From: an uncultured Cytophaga sp.
GTDB taxonomy: Bacteria; Bacteroidota; Bacteroidia; Cytophagales; Cytophagaceae
Reading direction: 5' to 3'
Length of the DNA: 64,000 bases
Assembly (NCBI RefSeq): GCF_937863595.1
Contig: NZ_CALMGQ010000057.1
Location: 62,001 to 126,000 of the forward strand
This document shows positions 17,866-26,345 of this stretch, piece by piece (the stretch's first letter is position 1; the number at the start of each line of letters is the position of its first letter). The notes under the pieces are model-generated. The model searched no databases and was not told the DNA's origin. It was given only the letters and a program-made list of their open reading frames with translations. The translations under genes were made by a program, and so were the position numbers.

Positions 17866-18100
17866 TTTCATTATTGCCGTTGATCCTTACAATTTCAGTT
17901 CAAATACTTGAAAATTTGTGTCTTATGTTCGAATACGAGTTCCCTATTGTTTAAAAGCACTATTCAAATTTATGAATAAATACCCAATAAGGGCATTTTA
18001 TAGGATAATAGTAAAGACAAATTGAAGTTCAAAAAGTAAACATCTATTATTAAAAATTAAAACTAAAAATAATAAATCCCCTTAAAATAATAAAATCATA

Positions 18101-18706
18101 CTAATATTCGCCCATTGAACGAAATGTAAGATTTATCCGAGGAAGTTGCACCTTTTTTGTTTTTAGCAAAGCATGCTGCCAATATTTTTGGGTAGCTCCT
18201 TTCATAAGCAATAAACTCCCATTTGCTAAAAATTGCTTTACGACTAGTTTTGTGGTTTTATGTTTAAAGGAAAATGTGCGTTCGGCACCCAAACTAACCG
18301 AAGTGATACAGGCATTTTCTACGAGAGATTTTTCATCATCACTATGCCAAGACATTCCTTCTTCCCCTGAATGATATAAATTCAACAAGCAGGAATTAAA
18401 TGTTTCACCAGAAATTTTTTCAACCAAGGTTTTCAATTCCATTAATTCTTTTGTCCAAGGCAAAGCCTTTTTCTTTGTATTTGAATACGAATACTCAAAC
18501 GATTTGTCGCCATACCATGCAACCATGCGCTTAGTAACATAGTGTTTGCCATATATAAATGATTCGTCATGCTTCCATTCAATGGAATCAAGGAGTGCAT
18601 TAAAATACTCCTTCGCACGTGCAGTATCTATAATACTACCATGATATTCCACAACACCGTCGTAAGGCAAGAGATTTTTTGTTGGGTCTTGATTGAATAA
18701 ATCCAT
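18101..18706 (-). CDS. AlkB-like 2-oxoglutarate/Fe(II) DNA dealkylase
   Basis: The ATG at 18706 gives a 201-residue protein starting MDLFNQDPTKNLLPYDG. It has the AlkB-type core: TKRMVAWYGDKSFEYSYS, NLYHSGEEGMSWHSDDE (iron ligands His and Asp in HSDD), then the distal His in YWQHALLKT and the 2-oxoglutarate-binding Arg in RINLTFR. This layout matches the ALKBH2/3-like group that oxidatively removes methyl groups from DNA bases. Thirty further codons are open upstream but are encoded by a repeat and are unlike the family. It lies downstream of an MGMT-type repair gene on the same strand. Confidence 0.88.
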   Translation of the reverse strand: MDLFNQDPTKNLLPYDGVVEYHGSIIDTARAKEYFNALLDSIEWKHDESFIYGKHYVTKRMVAWYGDKSFEYSYSNTKKKALPWTKELMELKTLVEKISGETFNSCLLNLYHSGEEGMSWHSDDEKSLVENACITSVSLGAERTFSFKHKTTKLVVKQFLANGSLLLMKGATQKYWQHALLKTKKVQLPRINLTFRSMGEY

Positions 18707-18713
18707 GGGGAAA

Positions 18714-18895
18714 GAAAGTACTAAGTACGGAGTATTAAGCACAAAGTAAGTGAAAATAGTTTTACATGTTGCTCGATTCATTAAACTGAATAGCATCCAT
18801 TACGTTCCGTATATTATCATACCATTGGGGGAATATGTTGTCCATTTTAAAGCCGACTTTGTACTCCGTACTTAATACTCCGTACTTTTTTGTCC
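18714..18895. repeat. Inverted pair of about 30-bp repeats between the alkB-like and ada-like genes
   Basis: The sequence near 18717-18748 contains AGTACTAAGTACGGAGTATT. A related copy runs in the opposite orientation near 18857-18893, where the minus strand reads AGTACGGAGTATTAAGTACG. The right copy supplies the last codons and stop of the ada-like gene. The left copy encodes the unlikely N-terminal extension of the alkB-like frame. The origin of the element is unknown. Confidence 0.5.
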
Positions 18896-19732
18896 TCCTT
18901 CCCAGCCGATCATCGCTGTCTTTCGCAGTGGGCCCCACATATAGCCTCCAAACTGACCAGAGGATTGAATCACCCGATGACATGGAATCAGAAATGCAAT
19001 CGGATTGCTTCCAATGGCTGTACCCACGGCTCTTGAAGCGCTAGGCTTATCTATAGCTTTGGCTATTGTTCCGTAAGTTGTCAAATTGCCAAAGGGTATT
19101 TTCAATAAGGCTTGCCATACGTTTAATTGAAAATCGGTTCCTTTTAAATGCAATTTGATTTGAGACAGATTTGTCCAATCTGTTGAAAAAATAGCCAGAG
19201 CTTGTTTATGCATTTTTGTCTCTACCTTTTCAAACAATGCTTTCGGAAATTGCTTTTTAAAAGAATCAAAACTGCGTTCTTGATTTTCAATAAAAGTCAA
19301 ATGGCAAATTCCTTTTGATGTAGAAGCAACAAGTACTTCTCCAAAAAATGTTTGCGAAAAACTATATTGAATGGTTAACTGTGCTCCTTCGTTTTTATAT
19401 TCTGCAGGTGTCATTCCCTCAATCTTTATAAACAAATCGTGCAACCTACTTGTACTAGACAAGCCAATTTGATGTGTTACATCAAGCAAATTTACAGCAG
19501 AAGTTTGTATGATTTTTTTAGCATGTTGTATACTGATATATTGCAAAAATGCTTTGGGGCTTACTCCTGCCCATTCACTAAATATGCGTTGAAAGTGATC
19601 GGGGCTCAGATGCACTGCTGCCGCAATTTCTTCTAGGCTGGGTTGTTTCGCATAATGTGTCTGAATATATGCAATCGCTTCTTCAATGCGTTTATACTGT
19701 ATGGTAGCTTGCTCGTTCATGTTTTTATTCAA
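18872..19732 (-). CDS. AraC-type HTH / methylated-DNA-protein-cysteine methyltransferase fusion (Ada-like)
   Basis: A 286-residue fusion. Residues 10-105 are an AraC-family double helix-turn-helix (HYAKQPSLEEIAAAVHLSPDHFQRIF and GLSSTSRLHDLF). Residues 120-280 are an O6-alkylguanine methyltransferase with the active-site motif IPCHRV and the helix TTYGTIAKAI. The N-terminal zinc/Cys phosphotriester-sensing domain of full Ada is missing, so it should repair O6-methylguanine directly, but how it would sense damage for transcription is unclear. The last residues (KSTEY and stop) fall in a repeat element, so the C-terminus may have been altered by insertion. Confidence 0.9.
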   Translation of the reverse strand: MNKNMNEQATIQYKRIEEAIAYIQTHYAKQPSLEEIAAAVHLSPDHFQRIFSEWAGVSPKAFLQYISIQHAKKIIQTSAVNLLDVTHQIGLSSTSRLHDLFIKIEGMTPAEYKNEGAQLTIQYSFSQTFFGEVLVASTSKGICHLTFIENQERSFDSFKKQFPKALFEKVETKMHKQALAIFSTDWTNLSQIKLHLKGTDFQLNVWQALLKIPFGNLTTYGTIAKAIDKPSASRAVGTAIGSNPIAFLIPCHRVIQSSGQFGGYMWGPLRKTAMIGWEGGQKSTEY

Positions 19733-19749
19733 TTGAATCAGTGCAATTT

Positions 19750-19782
19750 AAACCTACAAGGTTTTTAAAACCTTGTAGGTTT
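19750..19782. terminator. Perfect 16-bp palindrome (possible terminator or dispersed repeat)
   Basis: The arms AAACCTACAAGGTTTT and AAAACCTTGTAGGTTT flank a single T. It lies between the ada-like start and the end of the flavoprotein gene at 19846. It could terminate the minus-strand biosynthetic cluster. Very similar palindromes are dispersed in other Bacteroidota genomes, so it may instead be a mobile repeat. Confidence 0.55.
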
Positions 19783-19845
19783 GTCCACTATAACAAAGAT
19801 ATGAAATAATTATACTGTAAAAATCCGAAACGTGCGATGTTTCAA

Positions 19846-20976
19846 TTAGAATGGATTGCCGTGCGTCTGTTGAATAATTTTTTTAGTAATGGAGGGAAAC
19901 TGATGGAGAACTTTCAAACTCATATCTGTCAGATTCTTTTTGCCAAATAATCCCTGTAAATAATATCCAATCATAATTCTCGTATCAAACTGCTGTTCCC
20001 AAGCATTTTGATACGTTCTAATGAACACCTCTTTTGAAATATTTCCTTTAGAAAAAGAAGCTAGTAACTGAGCAAATATATGTGAGGCACGTAATGCCAT
20101 ACTCATGCCATTTCCACATAAGGGTGTTACCGAGCCAGCCGCATCGCCCAATAAGAATATACCATTTCTATAGGTCGACTTTTTACGAAACGTTACATTA
20201 CTTATTACAAGCGGTTCTTTAAATAAAAATTCAGCCTGTGTAAAGTGTTTTTTTAAAAATGGATTCTTGAACAATACGTTCTCTTCCATTTTTTTGATGT
20301 CATTCTGTGCGTTATTCAATTGAATGGAATTGACTAAATAACACATACAATACGCATCCAAATCTACTTTAGAAATTCCGCAATAGCCTCCGCTAAAATT
20401 ATGAAGTTCTATCCTATCCGTTGGCAAATCGGTTTTAATGTGATATTTTACTCCGATGTAATTCTCTTTATTGTGTTGCTTCTGTTTTTTGGAATGTATG
20501 AATTGAGGTGTGTATTTTCCGTAGGTTCCACATACGATATTTGAAGTGTAATATCCTTGTGATGTTTCTATTCGGTAGGAATTTGAATCGAGTTGTATTA
20601 CATTCAATACGTTGCAATTCTCACGTATACATATACCCTTTTGTTTGGCTACTTCATACAGTTTAAAATCGAGTGTATGTCTGCTTATGCCAAAGCCACC
20701 TAAGGGCAAAGTTGCATTCAGCATAAATCCTTTTTCAGAACTAATTCCGACAGTATTTATTATGGGTACGTTTAGCTCCGCCAAAGGAATTCCTAGTGCG
20801 GTGATGAAATTCCAACTTTCCATAGAGATGTATTCGCCACATACTTTATGAAAAGGATACGTTTTTTTTTCAAATAAAATGACTTCGACCCCTGCATCGG
20901 CTAATTGTATCGCCAAGGATAAGCCAGCCAAACCTCCGCCAATAATAGCGCATGAATAATTGTTATTTGTTTCCAT
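19846..20976 (-). CDS. FAD-dependent oxidoreductase (geranylgeranyl reductase / monooxygenase-like)
   Basis: The ATG at 20976 gives a 376-residue flavoprotein. It has the N-terminal FAD Rossmann motif AIIGGGLAGLSLAIQLADAGVEVILFEK, the family motif KVCGEYIS, and the second FAD motif GIFLLGDAAGSVTPLCGNGMSMAL. This is the para-hydroxybenzoate-hydroxylase-like fold shared by geranylgeranyl reductases and aromatic hydroxylases. It overlaps the methyltransferase gene by 14 bp. In the context of a type III polyketide synthase it could hydroxylate a resorcinol ring, as SrsC does in the Streptomyces srsABC pathway, or reduce a prenyl tail. The substrate is not known. Confidence 0.85.
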   Translation of the reverse strand: METNNNYSCAIIGGGLAGLSLAIQLADAGVEVILFEKKTYPFHKVCGEYISMESWNFITALGIPLAELNVPIINTVGISSEKGFMLNATLPLGGFGISRHTLDFKLYEVAKQKGICIRENCNVLNVIQLDSNSYRIETSQGYYTSNIVCGTYGKYTPQFIHSKKQKQHNKENYIGVKYHIKTDLPTDRIELHNFSGGYCGISKVDLDAYCMCYLVNSIQLNNAQNDIKKMEENVLFKNPFLKKHFTQAEFLFKEPLVISNVTFRKKSTYRNGIFLLGDAAGSVTPLCGNGMSMALRASHIFAQLLASFSKGNISKEVFIRTYQNAWEQQFDTRIMIGYYLQGLFGKKNLTDMSLKVLHQFPSITKKIIQQTHGNPF

Positions 20977-21655
20977 ATACAATCACTTGATGTCGGAATG
21001 CCCACATATTTTTTATGGAATAAGCCGTTACTCCTGCTTTATCCATAATATCCTTCCATTCCTTTTTCTTAAAGCCTCTAGCAACAGATAAGGGCGCATC
21101 ATTTTTAACCAAGTACGATTTTGAAAAAAGTTTCGTCAAGCATAAAATTGCAGTATATGCAATCGTATTCCGTTCTAAATCATTAATCAATAAAATGGTT
21201 TTATGTTGTTTCGCAAATTGCATCAACTCTATCAATTGCTCTTCTGAAAGATGATGGCAAAACAAGCAGGCATGAATGATGTCAACATGTGGAATATAAT
21301 CGAACAATCGCCTATAATCGTCGCAAATAAAATGTATCGGATAATTCGCTGCATGTGCATTTGCGTAATCAATGCAGATAGGATTGAGATCAATACCGGT
21401 CAGTGAAACATATCTATTCTTCTTTTTAAACCAATAGTGAAGTACCTGCAATGTATCGCCACCTCCACAACCAATATCCACAAGACTTGATATCTTATTG
21501 TTCTTCAAAATTTTTTGTATGCCAGACAAACTAATACGATAACCACCTAGCCACGTATTGATAAAATTTAACTCTTTCAGATTTAAAAATAAATCTTTCT
21601 TCGGTATATCCGTAGCATCTAATAACTCCTTCTCGTGGCTTCTATATTTAAGCAT
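20963..21655 (-). CDS. SAM-dependent methyltransferase in the type III PKS cluster
   Basis: A 230-residue class I methyltransferase. The SAM-binding motif I is SLVDIGCGGGDTLQVL, motif II includes LTGIDLNPICIDYA, and the post-motif VDIIHACLFCHHLSEEQL is typical of small-molecule methyltransferases. It overlaps both neighbours (8 bp with the PKS, 14 bp with the flavoprotein), so it is certainly co-expressed with them. By analogy with SrsB it may methylate a phenolic product, but the target is inferred from the neighbourhood only. Confidence 0.88.
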   Translation of the reverse strand: MLKYRSHEKELLDATDIPKKDLFLNLKELNFINTWLGGYRISLSGIQKILKNNKISSLVDIGCGGGDTLQVLHYWFKKKNRYVSLTGIDLNPICIDYANAHAANYPIHFICDDYRRLFDYIPHVDIIHACLFCHHLSEEQLIELMQFAKQHKTILLINDLERNTIAYTAILCLTKLFSKSYLVKNDAPLSVARGFKKKEWKDIMDKAGVTAYSIKNMWAFRHQVIVYGNK

Positions 21656-22736
21656 ACATCAATTTCAATGTTTCGATACTTAAACCTGGACCAAACGCTG
21701 CTACAAAAATAGATTGTCCAATAGTTGGATGTGTATTTTTTTCTAATAAATTTTTCAATACAAATAATACCGTAGGTGATGACATATTTCCATAGTCACG
21801 CAACACCTCATACGATGATTTTAATTTTTCTGCATTTAGATTTAATGCATCGCAAAACCCATCAATAATTTTTTTACCCCCCGGGTGTACGGCCCACAGA
21901 TCAATATTTTCTGATTGAACATTGATGCTCTCTAACATGGATTTTATGTTGCCGTTAATTAAATCCGATACATAGGAAGTTAAATTCATTTTAAATCCCG
22001 TCTCCGATAATTGCCACGCCATATCGTTTGCGCCTTCATGCAACAATAAGGAATGAAAGCCATTTAGCTTAATTAAATCTTTATCTTGATATTTATTAGG
22101 TGTAGCTTCGACCAAAACAACTGCGCAGCCATCACCAAACAATTGATTTGAAATGATGTAATCGTCTGAATAATTCTTTTGAAAGTGAATGGAACATAAT
22201 TCCGTACATACAACCAACACGCGTGCATTGTTATTACTCTTACAAATTGCATCTGCTTGCTTTAAGGCTAATATGGCGGCATTGCAACCCATAAAATTAA
22301 TGCTACACCTGTCTATCGTAGGATTTAATTGCAATGCTTGAGCCAACTGAATATCTAAACCAGGCGCAATCAACCCCGTACATGTAACGGTAATAATATG
22401 GGTAATAGATGATTTAATGGATTCGAAATTTTTTATTTTAAGTACAGTTCCTATAGACAATTTAAGTGCTTCATGGTTATATATGTCCATACGCTTTGTT
22501 AAACTTGGCTCTGGTAAAAGACTTTCACATTTAGGAAAAAATTTAAACTCAGATGTAGACACACTAAAATCTTTTAATACCGAATGACGCGTTTCGATAC
22601 CCGTTTTAGTTCCAATGATTTTTATCTTCCGCTGTATTTCAGTGTCGTCCGTTGAACGAGCATAAAACTCAGAAAACACTTTTTGATTGTGTTTGTAAGC
22701 TGGCACGCCAGTCTCTATGGCTGAAATATATGTCAC
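21648..22736 (-). CDS. Type III polyketide synthase (chalcone/stilbene synthase family)
   Basis: The protein shows the full catalytic triad of type III PKSs: Cys119 in TVTCTGLIAPGLD, His in LWAVHPGGKKIID and Asn in YGNMSSPTVLFVL, with the C-terminal AFGPGLSIE loop. It should condense malonyl-CoA onto an acyl starter. I chose the GTG at 22736 because it overlaps the stop of the UbiA gene by 4 bp (GTGA) and gives a family-like N-terminus (VTYISAIETGVPAYKH, 362 aa). An ATG at 22784 would add 16 residues and a 52-bp overlap. The product is probably an alkylresorcinol or alkylpyrone. Confidence 0.93.
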   Translation of the reverse strand: MTYISAIETGVPAYKHNQKVFSEFYARSTDDTEIQRKIKIIGTKTGIETRHSVLKDFSVSTSEFKFFPKCESLLPEPSLTKRMDIYNHEALKLSIGTVLKIKNFESIKSSITHIITVTCTGLIAPGLDIQLAQALQLNPTIDRCSINFMGCNAAILALKQADAICKSNNNARVLVVCTELCSIHFQKNYSDDYIISNQLFGDGCAVVLVEATPNKYQDKDLIKLNGFHSLLLHEGANDMAWQLSETGFKMNLTSYVSDLINGNIKSMLESINVQSENIDLWAVHPGGKKIIDGFCDALNLNAEKLKSSYEVLRDYGNMSSPTVLFVLKNLLEKNTHPTIGQSIFVAAFGPGLSIETLKLMYA

Positions 22737-23617
22737 GCGAAAGTATTCATAATGTATAATATTAGAAAACAAGTATTCATGCATATAGCTGCAAGCAGAT
22801 TCATACGCATGGTATGTTTAAAATTTGCTGCAGTTCTATCTTTAATAACTGTACTGAACCAATACACATAATACCCAACAATTGGAAGGAAGAACAGTTG
22901 CAAAATATAAAACGAGCTCAAAGATTCCGTTGCATTAAAGTAAAGGAAATAAAATAGGTTTGTACCTAGAAACATGATACCTGTAAACAAGAATGTTCCA
23001 ATATACCCCAGTTTATAACTAATGGTAATAACGCCATCTTTATAATCTTGTTGATGCTGATAAATCTGTGTCAATGGATAAGCGCCTGCAATTTGTAGAG
23101 AGCAGGCTATAAGTAAATAAATTATCGGCTGATTCAGTTCCAATAACTGGCCAGTAATACCTAACACACACATATAATACGTGAAAGCACCTTGAAAAAA
23201 TACCACTGTAAGAAATCCGATGTAGGGATATTTTTTTAGTCGAATGGTTTTAGAGCTATAGGCTCTTGAAGCTAGGATGTATAAAAAAATACAAATTGCA
23301 AACTTCCAATGAATACAGACAACAGATAGAATCAATGCAAGTATGTCCAAAAAAACTGTTACATAAAATAATTGTATGGTTGGCAATGGTGGATTTTCTA
23401 TACCGCCAATGCTGCCTTCGTCTTGATCGACATAACTGTTGTAGCCATTACTTGCTGGATATACCAGTAGATGTATTATGAGAAAACTCACAATTACATT
23501 AAAGTTTAAAATATTCACTCCTGATTGACTTAATGCCAATAGGAATAAAGGCATCAATAAAAATGAAAAAGGTATGCGCAATAAGGTGACCGTGTTTTTA
23601 TCTATCAAGTTTGCCAT
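22733..23617 (-). CDS. UbiA-family prenyltransferase in the PKS cluster
   Basis: A 294-residue polytopic membrane protein with about eight or nine helices. The first Asp-rich motif appears as NGYNSYVDQDEGSIGG, and the second as YQHQQDYKDGVITISYKLG. Both are used by UbiA enzymes to bind Mg2+ and a prenyl diphosphate. It is the first gene of the four-gene minus-strand operon and overlaps the PKS by 4 bp if the GTG start is used. It probably attaches an isoprenoid chain to the aromatic polyketide, giving a membrane-bound meroterpenoid. Confidence 0.85.
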   Translation of the reverse strand: MANLIDKNTVTLLRIPFSFLLMPLFLLALSQSGVNILNFNVIVSFLIIHLLVYPASNGYNSYVDQDEGSIGGIENPPLPTIQLFYVTVFLDILALILSVVCIHWKFAICIFLYILASRAYSSKTIRLKKYPYIGFLTVVFFQGAFTYYMCVLGITGQLLELNQPIIYLLIACSLQIAGAYPLTQIYQHQQDYKDGVITISYKLGYIGTFLFTGIMFLGTNLFYFLYFNATESLSSFYILQLFFLPIVGYYVYWFSTVIKDRTAANFKHTMRMNLLAAICMNTCFLILYIMNTFA

Positions 23618-23800
23618 TCCTAAGGTATCTATTCAAAACTGAATTTGAATAGATAAGTTACACCCTTTAAAAGGAAATTCCTTATATCAAAGCTGGGATT
23701 TATTGCAAAATTATTCTGCATTAGAAAATATACGTTCCGTTTATACTCTTAATTCTTTAGAAATGAGTTTTTTATACGAGCTACGTTTATAGGCCTTGAA

Positions 23801-24331
23801 TTAGCGCTCAAGTATCACTTTTAAATTTACCATATTTTGTGTCTGTGCATCCTTGATAATGGATTTACCTACAAAAGATAGCGCATTCCAAGGATAGGAA
23901 TCATGGCCATAAAATTCGCTTATTACTTTGGTTTTATTTTCACCAATGTCTTTAACTATCGTTGCCGCCTTTTGTTCTCCCTCAAAAGGTCTTTCAAATC
24001 GTATATCAACTTCAACTCGCTCTCCGTCTACTTTTGTGATTTTCTGCTCTCCCTCTCCTACTTGGTCGTTACTGCTACTCCAGTGTGCAACAAATCCAAG
24101 TGTTCCGTCTACACCTGTATACGTCATTACAAGATTTGAATCTTTCATTACCCAAACGCTATAGTATTCTTGATTCTTTAATGACTTCACAAAATCGTAC
24201 ACTTCTTTTTGCGGCTTATTTATAACAGTAGAAACCGAAACCGTATAGGTACTTGGCATAATGGCGGCTACAAGCAAAAATAGCGCAACAAATACGCCAA
24301 CAATAACTGTTATTACTTTAAGTATTTTCAT
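23801..24331 (-). CDS. SRPBCC-family protein with N-terminal membrane anchor
   Basis: A 176-residue protein. Residues 4-26 (LKVITVIVGVFVALFLLVAAIMP) form one membrane helix or uncleaved signal. The remainder is an SRPBCC (polyketide cyclase/dehydrase/START-like) domain opening with VSTVINKPQKEVYDFVKSLKNQEYYSVWV. These domains bind hydrophobic ligands. It is separated from the PKS operon by 183 bp, so a link to that pathway is only a possibility. A 21-bp gap to the next SRPBCC gene suggests one transcript. Confidence 0.78.
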   Translation of the reverse strand: MKILKVITVIVGVFVALFLLVAAIMPSTYTVSVSTVINKPQKEVYDFVKSLKNQEYYSVWVMKDSNLVMTYTGVDGTLGFVAHWSSSNDQVGEGEQKITKVDGERVEVDIRFERPFEGEQKAATIVKDIGENKTKVISEFYGHDSYPWNALSFVGKSIIKDAQTQNMVNLKVILER

Positions 24332-24352
24332 TTTATAACTGAATGTATTGTA

Positions 24353-24778
24353 CTAATTATTTTCTGTATATGATTTAAAACTATTCAAAATCGCTTGCCA
24401 ACCCGCTTGTTGCAATTTGATTGAATTCTCCGATTCAGGCTCAAAACGCTGTACTATTTTTATTTTTTCTTCAACGATAGAAAACGCAATCGTTGCTTTT
24501 CTTCCATCACCCATGGTATAGGCAATCCATTCCGTAGGTTTAACTTCGTCGTAGATTCCCCAAAAATCAAAACGCATACTGCCGTCTTTCGCAGCCATCG
24601 TCGTTGTAAATTTTCCACCCACACGCAAATCATTTTCCGCTTTCGGAGCATGCCAATCTGGAGATGCATGATTCCATTGCGTAATATGTTCGGGTGCATT
24701 CCAATAACTCCACACTTTATCGATTGGCGCATGAACGATTGTTTCAATAGTAATGGGATTTTTCATATTTTTAAACAC
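24353..24778 (-). CDS. SRPBCC/AHSA1-family protein
   Basis: A 141-residue START-like protein: ITIETIVHAPIDKVWSYWNAPEHITQWNHASPDWHAP, then GGKFTTTMAAKDGSMRFDFWGIYDEVKP and the closing helix GWQAILNSFKSYTE. This is the typical activator-of-Hsp90 homologue 1 (AHSA1)-like layout, common in Bacteroidota with unknown ligands. An internal Met at residue 5 is an equally good start. It lies directly upstream of another SRPBCC gene on the same strand. Confidence 0.82.
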   Translation of the reverse strand: MFKNMKNPITIETIVHAPIDKVWSYWNAPEHITQWNHASPDWHAPKAENDLRVGGKFTTTMAAKDGSMRFDFWGIYDEVKPTEWIAYTMGDGRKATIAFSIVEEKIKIVQRFEPESENSIKLQQAGWQAILNSFKSYTENN

Positions 24779-24934
24779 GTTGAGTTATTATTTCGTATCG
24801 CTTTAGAAATAAGAACGCTATTCCTTCATTTTTAACATTCGATACATGGAATAACTAAATTAAGGATATTTTTACGATTTTGAAATTCGATTGGCGACAG
24901 TATGTGCTAAGGAATTGATTTCAATGACTTCTTT

Positions 24935-24980
24935 CTTGGGGCGATGCCCCAAGTTTTGATATGTAAGGCTTTCAGCCTTT
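24935..24980. repeat. REP-like double hairpin, copy 1
   Basis: Two adjacent palindromes, CTTGGGG-CGATG-CCCCAAG and AAGGCTTTCAGCCTT, joined by TTTTGATATG. The same two-hairpin layout recurs at 26275, 27452, 52322 and in each spacer of the immunity array. Confidence 0.75.
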
Positions 24981-25077
24981 CCGCTCTATCAAATGGAATC
25001 TGCAAACCAGTTCTGAAATTTTCGTCGTGACCTATGTTTTACAGACCACCGGGAGAATTTAATGGATAGCTAAACGT

Positions 25078-25100
25078 GTCTGAACGATGATTCGTGTGAT
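25078..25100 (+). repeat. Fragment of the TTGTCTGAAC palindromic element
   Basis: The sequence GTCTGAACGATGATTCGTGT matches the left end of the larger palindromic elements in the 29-40 kb island. Only this end is present. Confidence 0.55.
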
Positions 25101-25190
25101 TTAACTCATGGACCTAATTGTTATAGCATCCAATACAGTCAAAACTTCTACGTATTTGGGCAAAATTCAAATCACCCTTCTGCCAACGTT

Positions 25191-25541
25191 TTATCCGATT
25201 CTTAATCCGTTTTCTACCTCTTTATCCAAACCTAGTAGCGTAATTGCTTTATCATTTCCCAATGCACCAAGTATCAAACATTCGCTTTGTATGTTTGCAA
25301 TTTGCTTTGGTGGAAAATTAACGACAGCCACAACTTGCTTGCCAATCAATTCTTCTGTGGAATACAAAACGGTGATTTGAGCAGAGGTTTTTTTAATTCC
25401 CAAGGCTCCAAAGTCAATGTGTAATTTATACGCAGGATTTTTTGCTTCTGCGAATACTTCTGCCTGAATAATGGTGCCAACACGTATATCTACACGTTCG
25501 AATTCGGCCCAAGAAAGATTGTTGTCTGAATTTGATTTCAT
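25191..25541 (-). CDS. csaA: CsaA-like tRNA-binding-domain protein
   Basis: A 116-residue protein made of one OB-fold tRNA-binding domain: FERVDIRVGTIIQAEVFAEAKNPAYKLHIDFG, then ITVLYSTEELIGKQVVAVVNFPPKQIANIQSECLILGA. This length and the ending LDKEVENGLRIG match CsaA, a homodimer reported to bind tRNA and to have chaperone or secretion-related activity. It has no close operon partner. The family call is firm; the cellular role is not settled. Confidence 0.88.
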   Translation of the reverse strand: MKSNSDNNLSWAEFERVDIRVGTIIQAEVFAEAKNPAYKLHIDFGALGIKKTSAQITVLYSTEELIGKQVVAVVNFPPKQIANIQSECLILGALGNDKAITLLGLDKEVENGLRIG

Positions 25542-25762
25542 TTTTTTGTCTGAATTGGGATTTGTGGGATTATGGGATTTATTGGATTGGAAAATATTGA
25601 TTGCATATTTTAAAAACCTTGATCTCTGTTTACCATAGTTACTCCAACCGTGTTCAATGGCTCACATAGCACCACATTTGTTGTGTGGTGAAACGGTCTG
25701 TGTATGACAGTACATGGTGCTTATCAATATTTTCACATGTATCCGTCAAATCTTAATGCTGA

Positions 25763-26215
25763 TTACGCTTCTACCAATGCTTTAATCTGCACTAATATTG
25801 GGTTCCATCCTTCGCCTTTATTATATACGTCGTCATATCGTTTCTCACCTTCTGCGGCACATTCAAACCCGTCTTGTATCACGGTTAATTTTGTGTCTTC
25901 TCCGTAGCTTTCTAGCTTATAGGTAACATTTAAATAATTCTCAGGAATATCTGGGTACGACGCAAAAGGATCAATCACCGTATATAAAAGTTCTTCATGG
26001 GGATGAATGGCTAAAATTTTGCCTTTTACAAAAACCATTTCTTTTCCCTCATACTGGCCGCGCCATAACAATTCGCTTCCAACCTTCCAGTCCGAAACGG
26101 TTTCGCAGCCGAACATATATACTTTTGTTTTAGCAGGATTTACTAATGCATCCCAAACATCTGCTGCAGATGCCTGTATGACGATTGTGTTTGAGACGTT
26201 TTTTTGTGGTTTCAT
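25763..26215 (-). CDS. SRPBCC/AHSA1-family protein
   Basis: A 150-residue START-like protein beginning NVSNTIVIQASAADVWDALVNPAKTKVYMFG, then WKVGSELLWRGQYEGKEMVFVKGKILAIHP and GGY-type end replaced by GEGWNPILVQIKALVE. It is the third SRPBCC-fold protein within 2.5 kb, with unknown ligand. No neighbour suggests a pathway. It ends close to a REP-like repeat upstream at 26275. Confidence 0.82.
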   Translation of the reverse strand: MKPQKNVSNTIVIQASAADVWDALVNPAKTKVYMFGCETVSDWKVGSELLWRGQYEGKEMVFVKGKILAIHPHEELLYTVIDPFASYPDIPENYLNVTYKLESYGEDTKLTVIQDGFECAAEGEKRYDDVYNKGEGWNPILVQIKALVEA

Positions 26216-26274
26216 GGTAGGTTAATTATCTTTCAGATTGATTTTTCTATATTCAGCTATATCATCTATTCTTC

Positions 26275-26320
26275 CTAGGGGAGACGCCCCTAGTTTTGAT
26301 ATGAAAGGCTTTCAGCCTTT
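26275..26320. repeat. REP-like double hairpin, copy 2
   Basis: CTAGGGG-AGAC-GCCCCTAG followed by TTTTGATATG and AAAGGCTTTCAGCCTTT. It lies between the SRPBCC gene start and the end of the RhuM gene. Confidence 0.75.
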
Positions 26321-26345
26321 ATCGTACGAAATAGAATTTATCCTT

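Larger units (their letters stand above)
24779..25190. other. Intergenic region with two repeat fragments
   Basis: About 410 bp without a gene. It carries one double-hairpin REP-like element (24935-24980) and a fragment of the TTGTCTGAAC-type palindrome (25078-25100). Nothing else was recognised. Confidence 0.5.

Noticed and set aside
17794-17871. N-terminal extension of the M6 protease
   Set aside because: It precedes a good signal peptide and overlaps a likely -7 promoter element.
23706-23713. Minus-strand TAATTTTG as -7 promoter of the PKS operon
   Set aside because: It fits TAnnTTTG but has no -33 element at the right distance, and AT-rich background makes single hits common.
25660-25690. 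Short hairpin CACCACA...TGTGGTG
   Set aside because: Only about 7 bp of stem, no T-tract and no adjacent gene end that it would serve.
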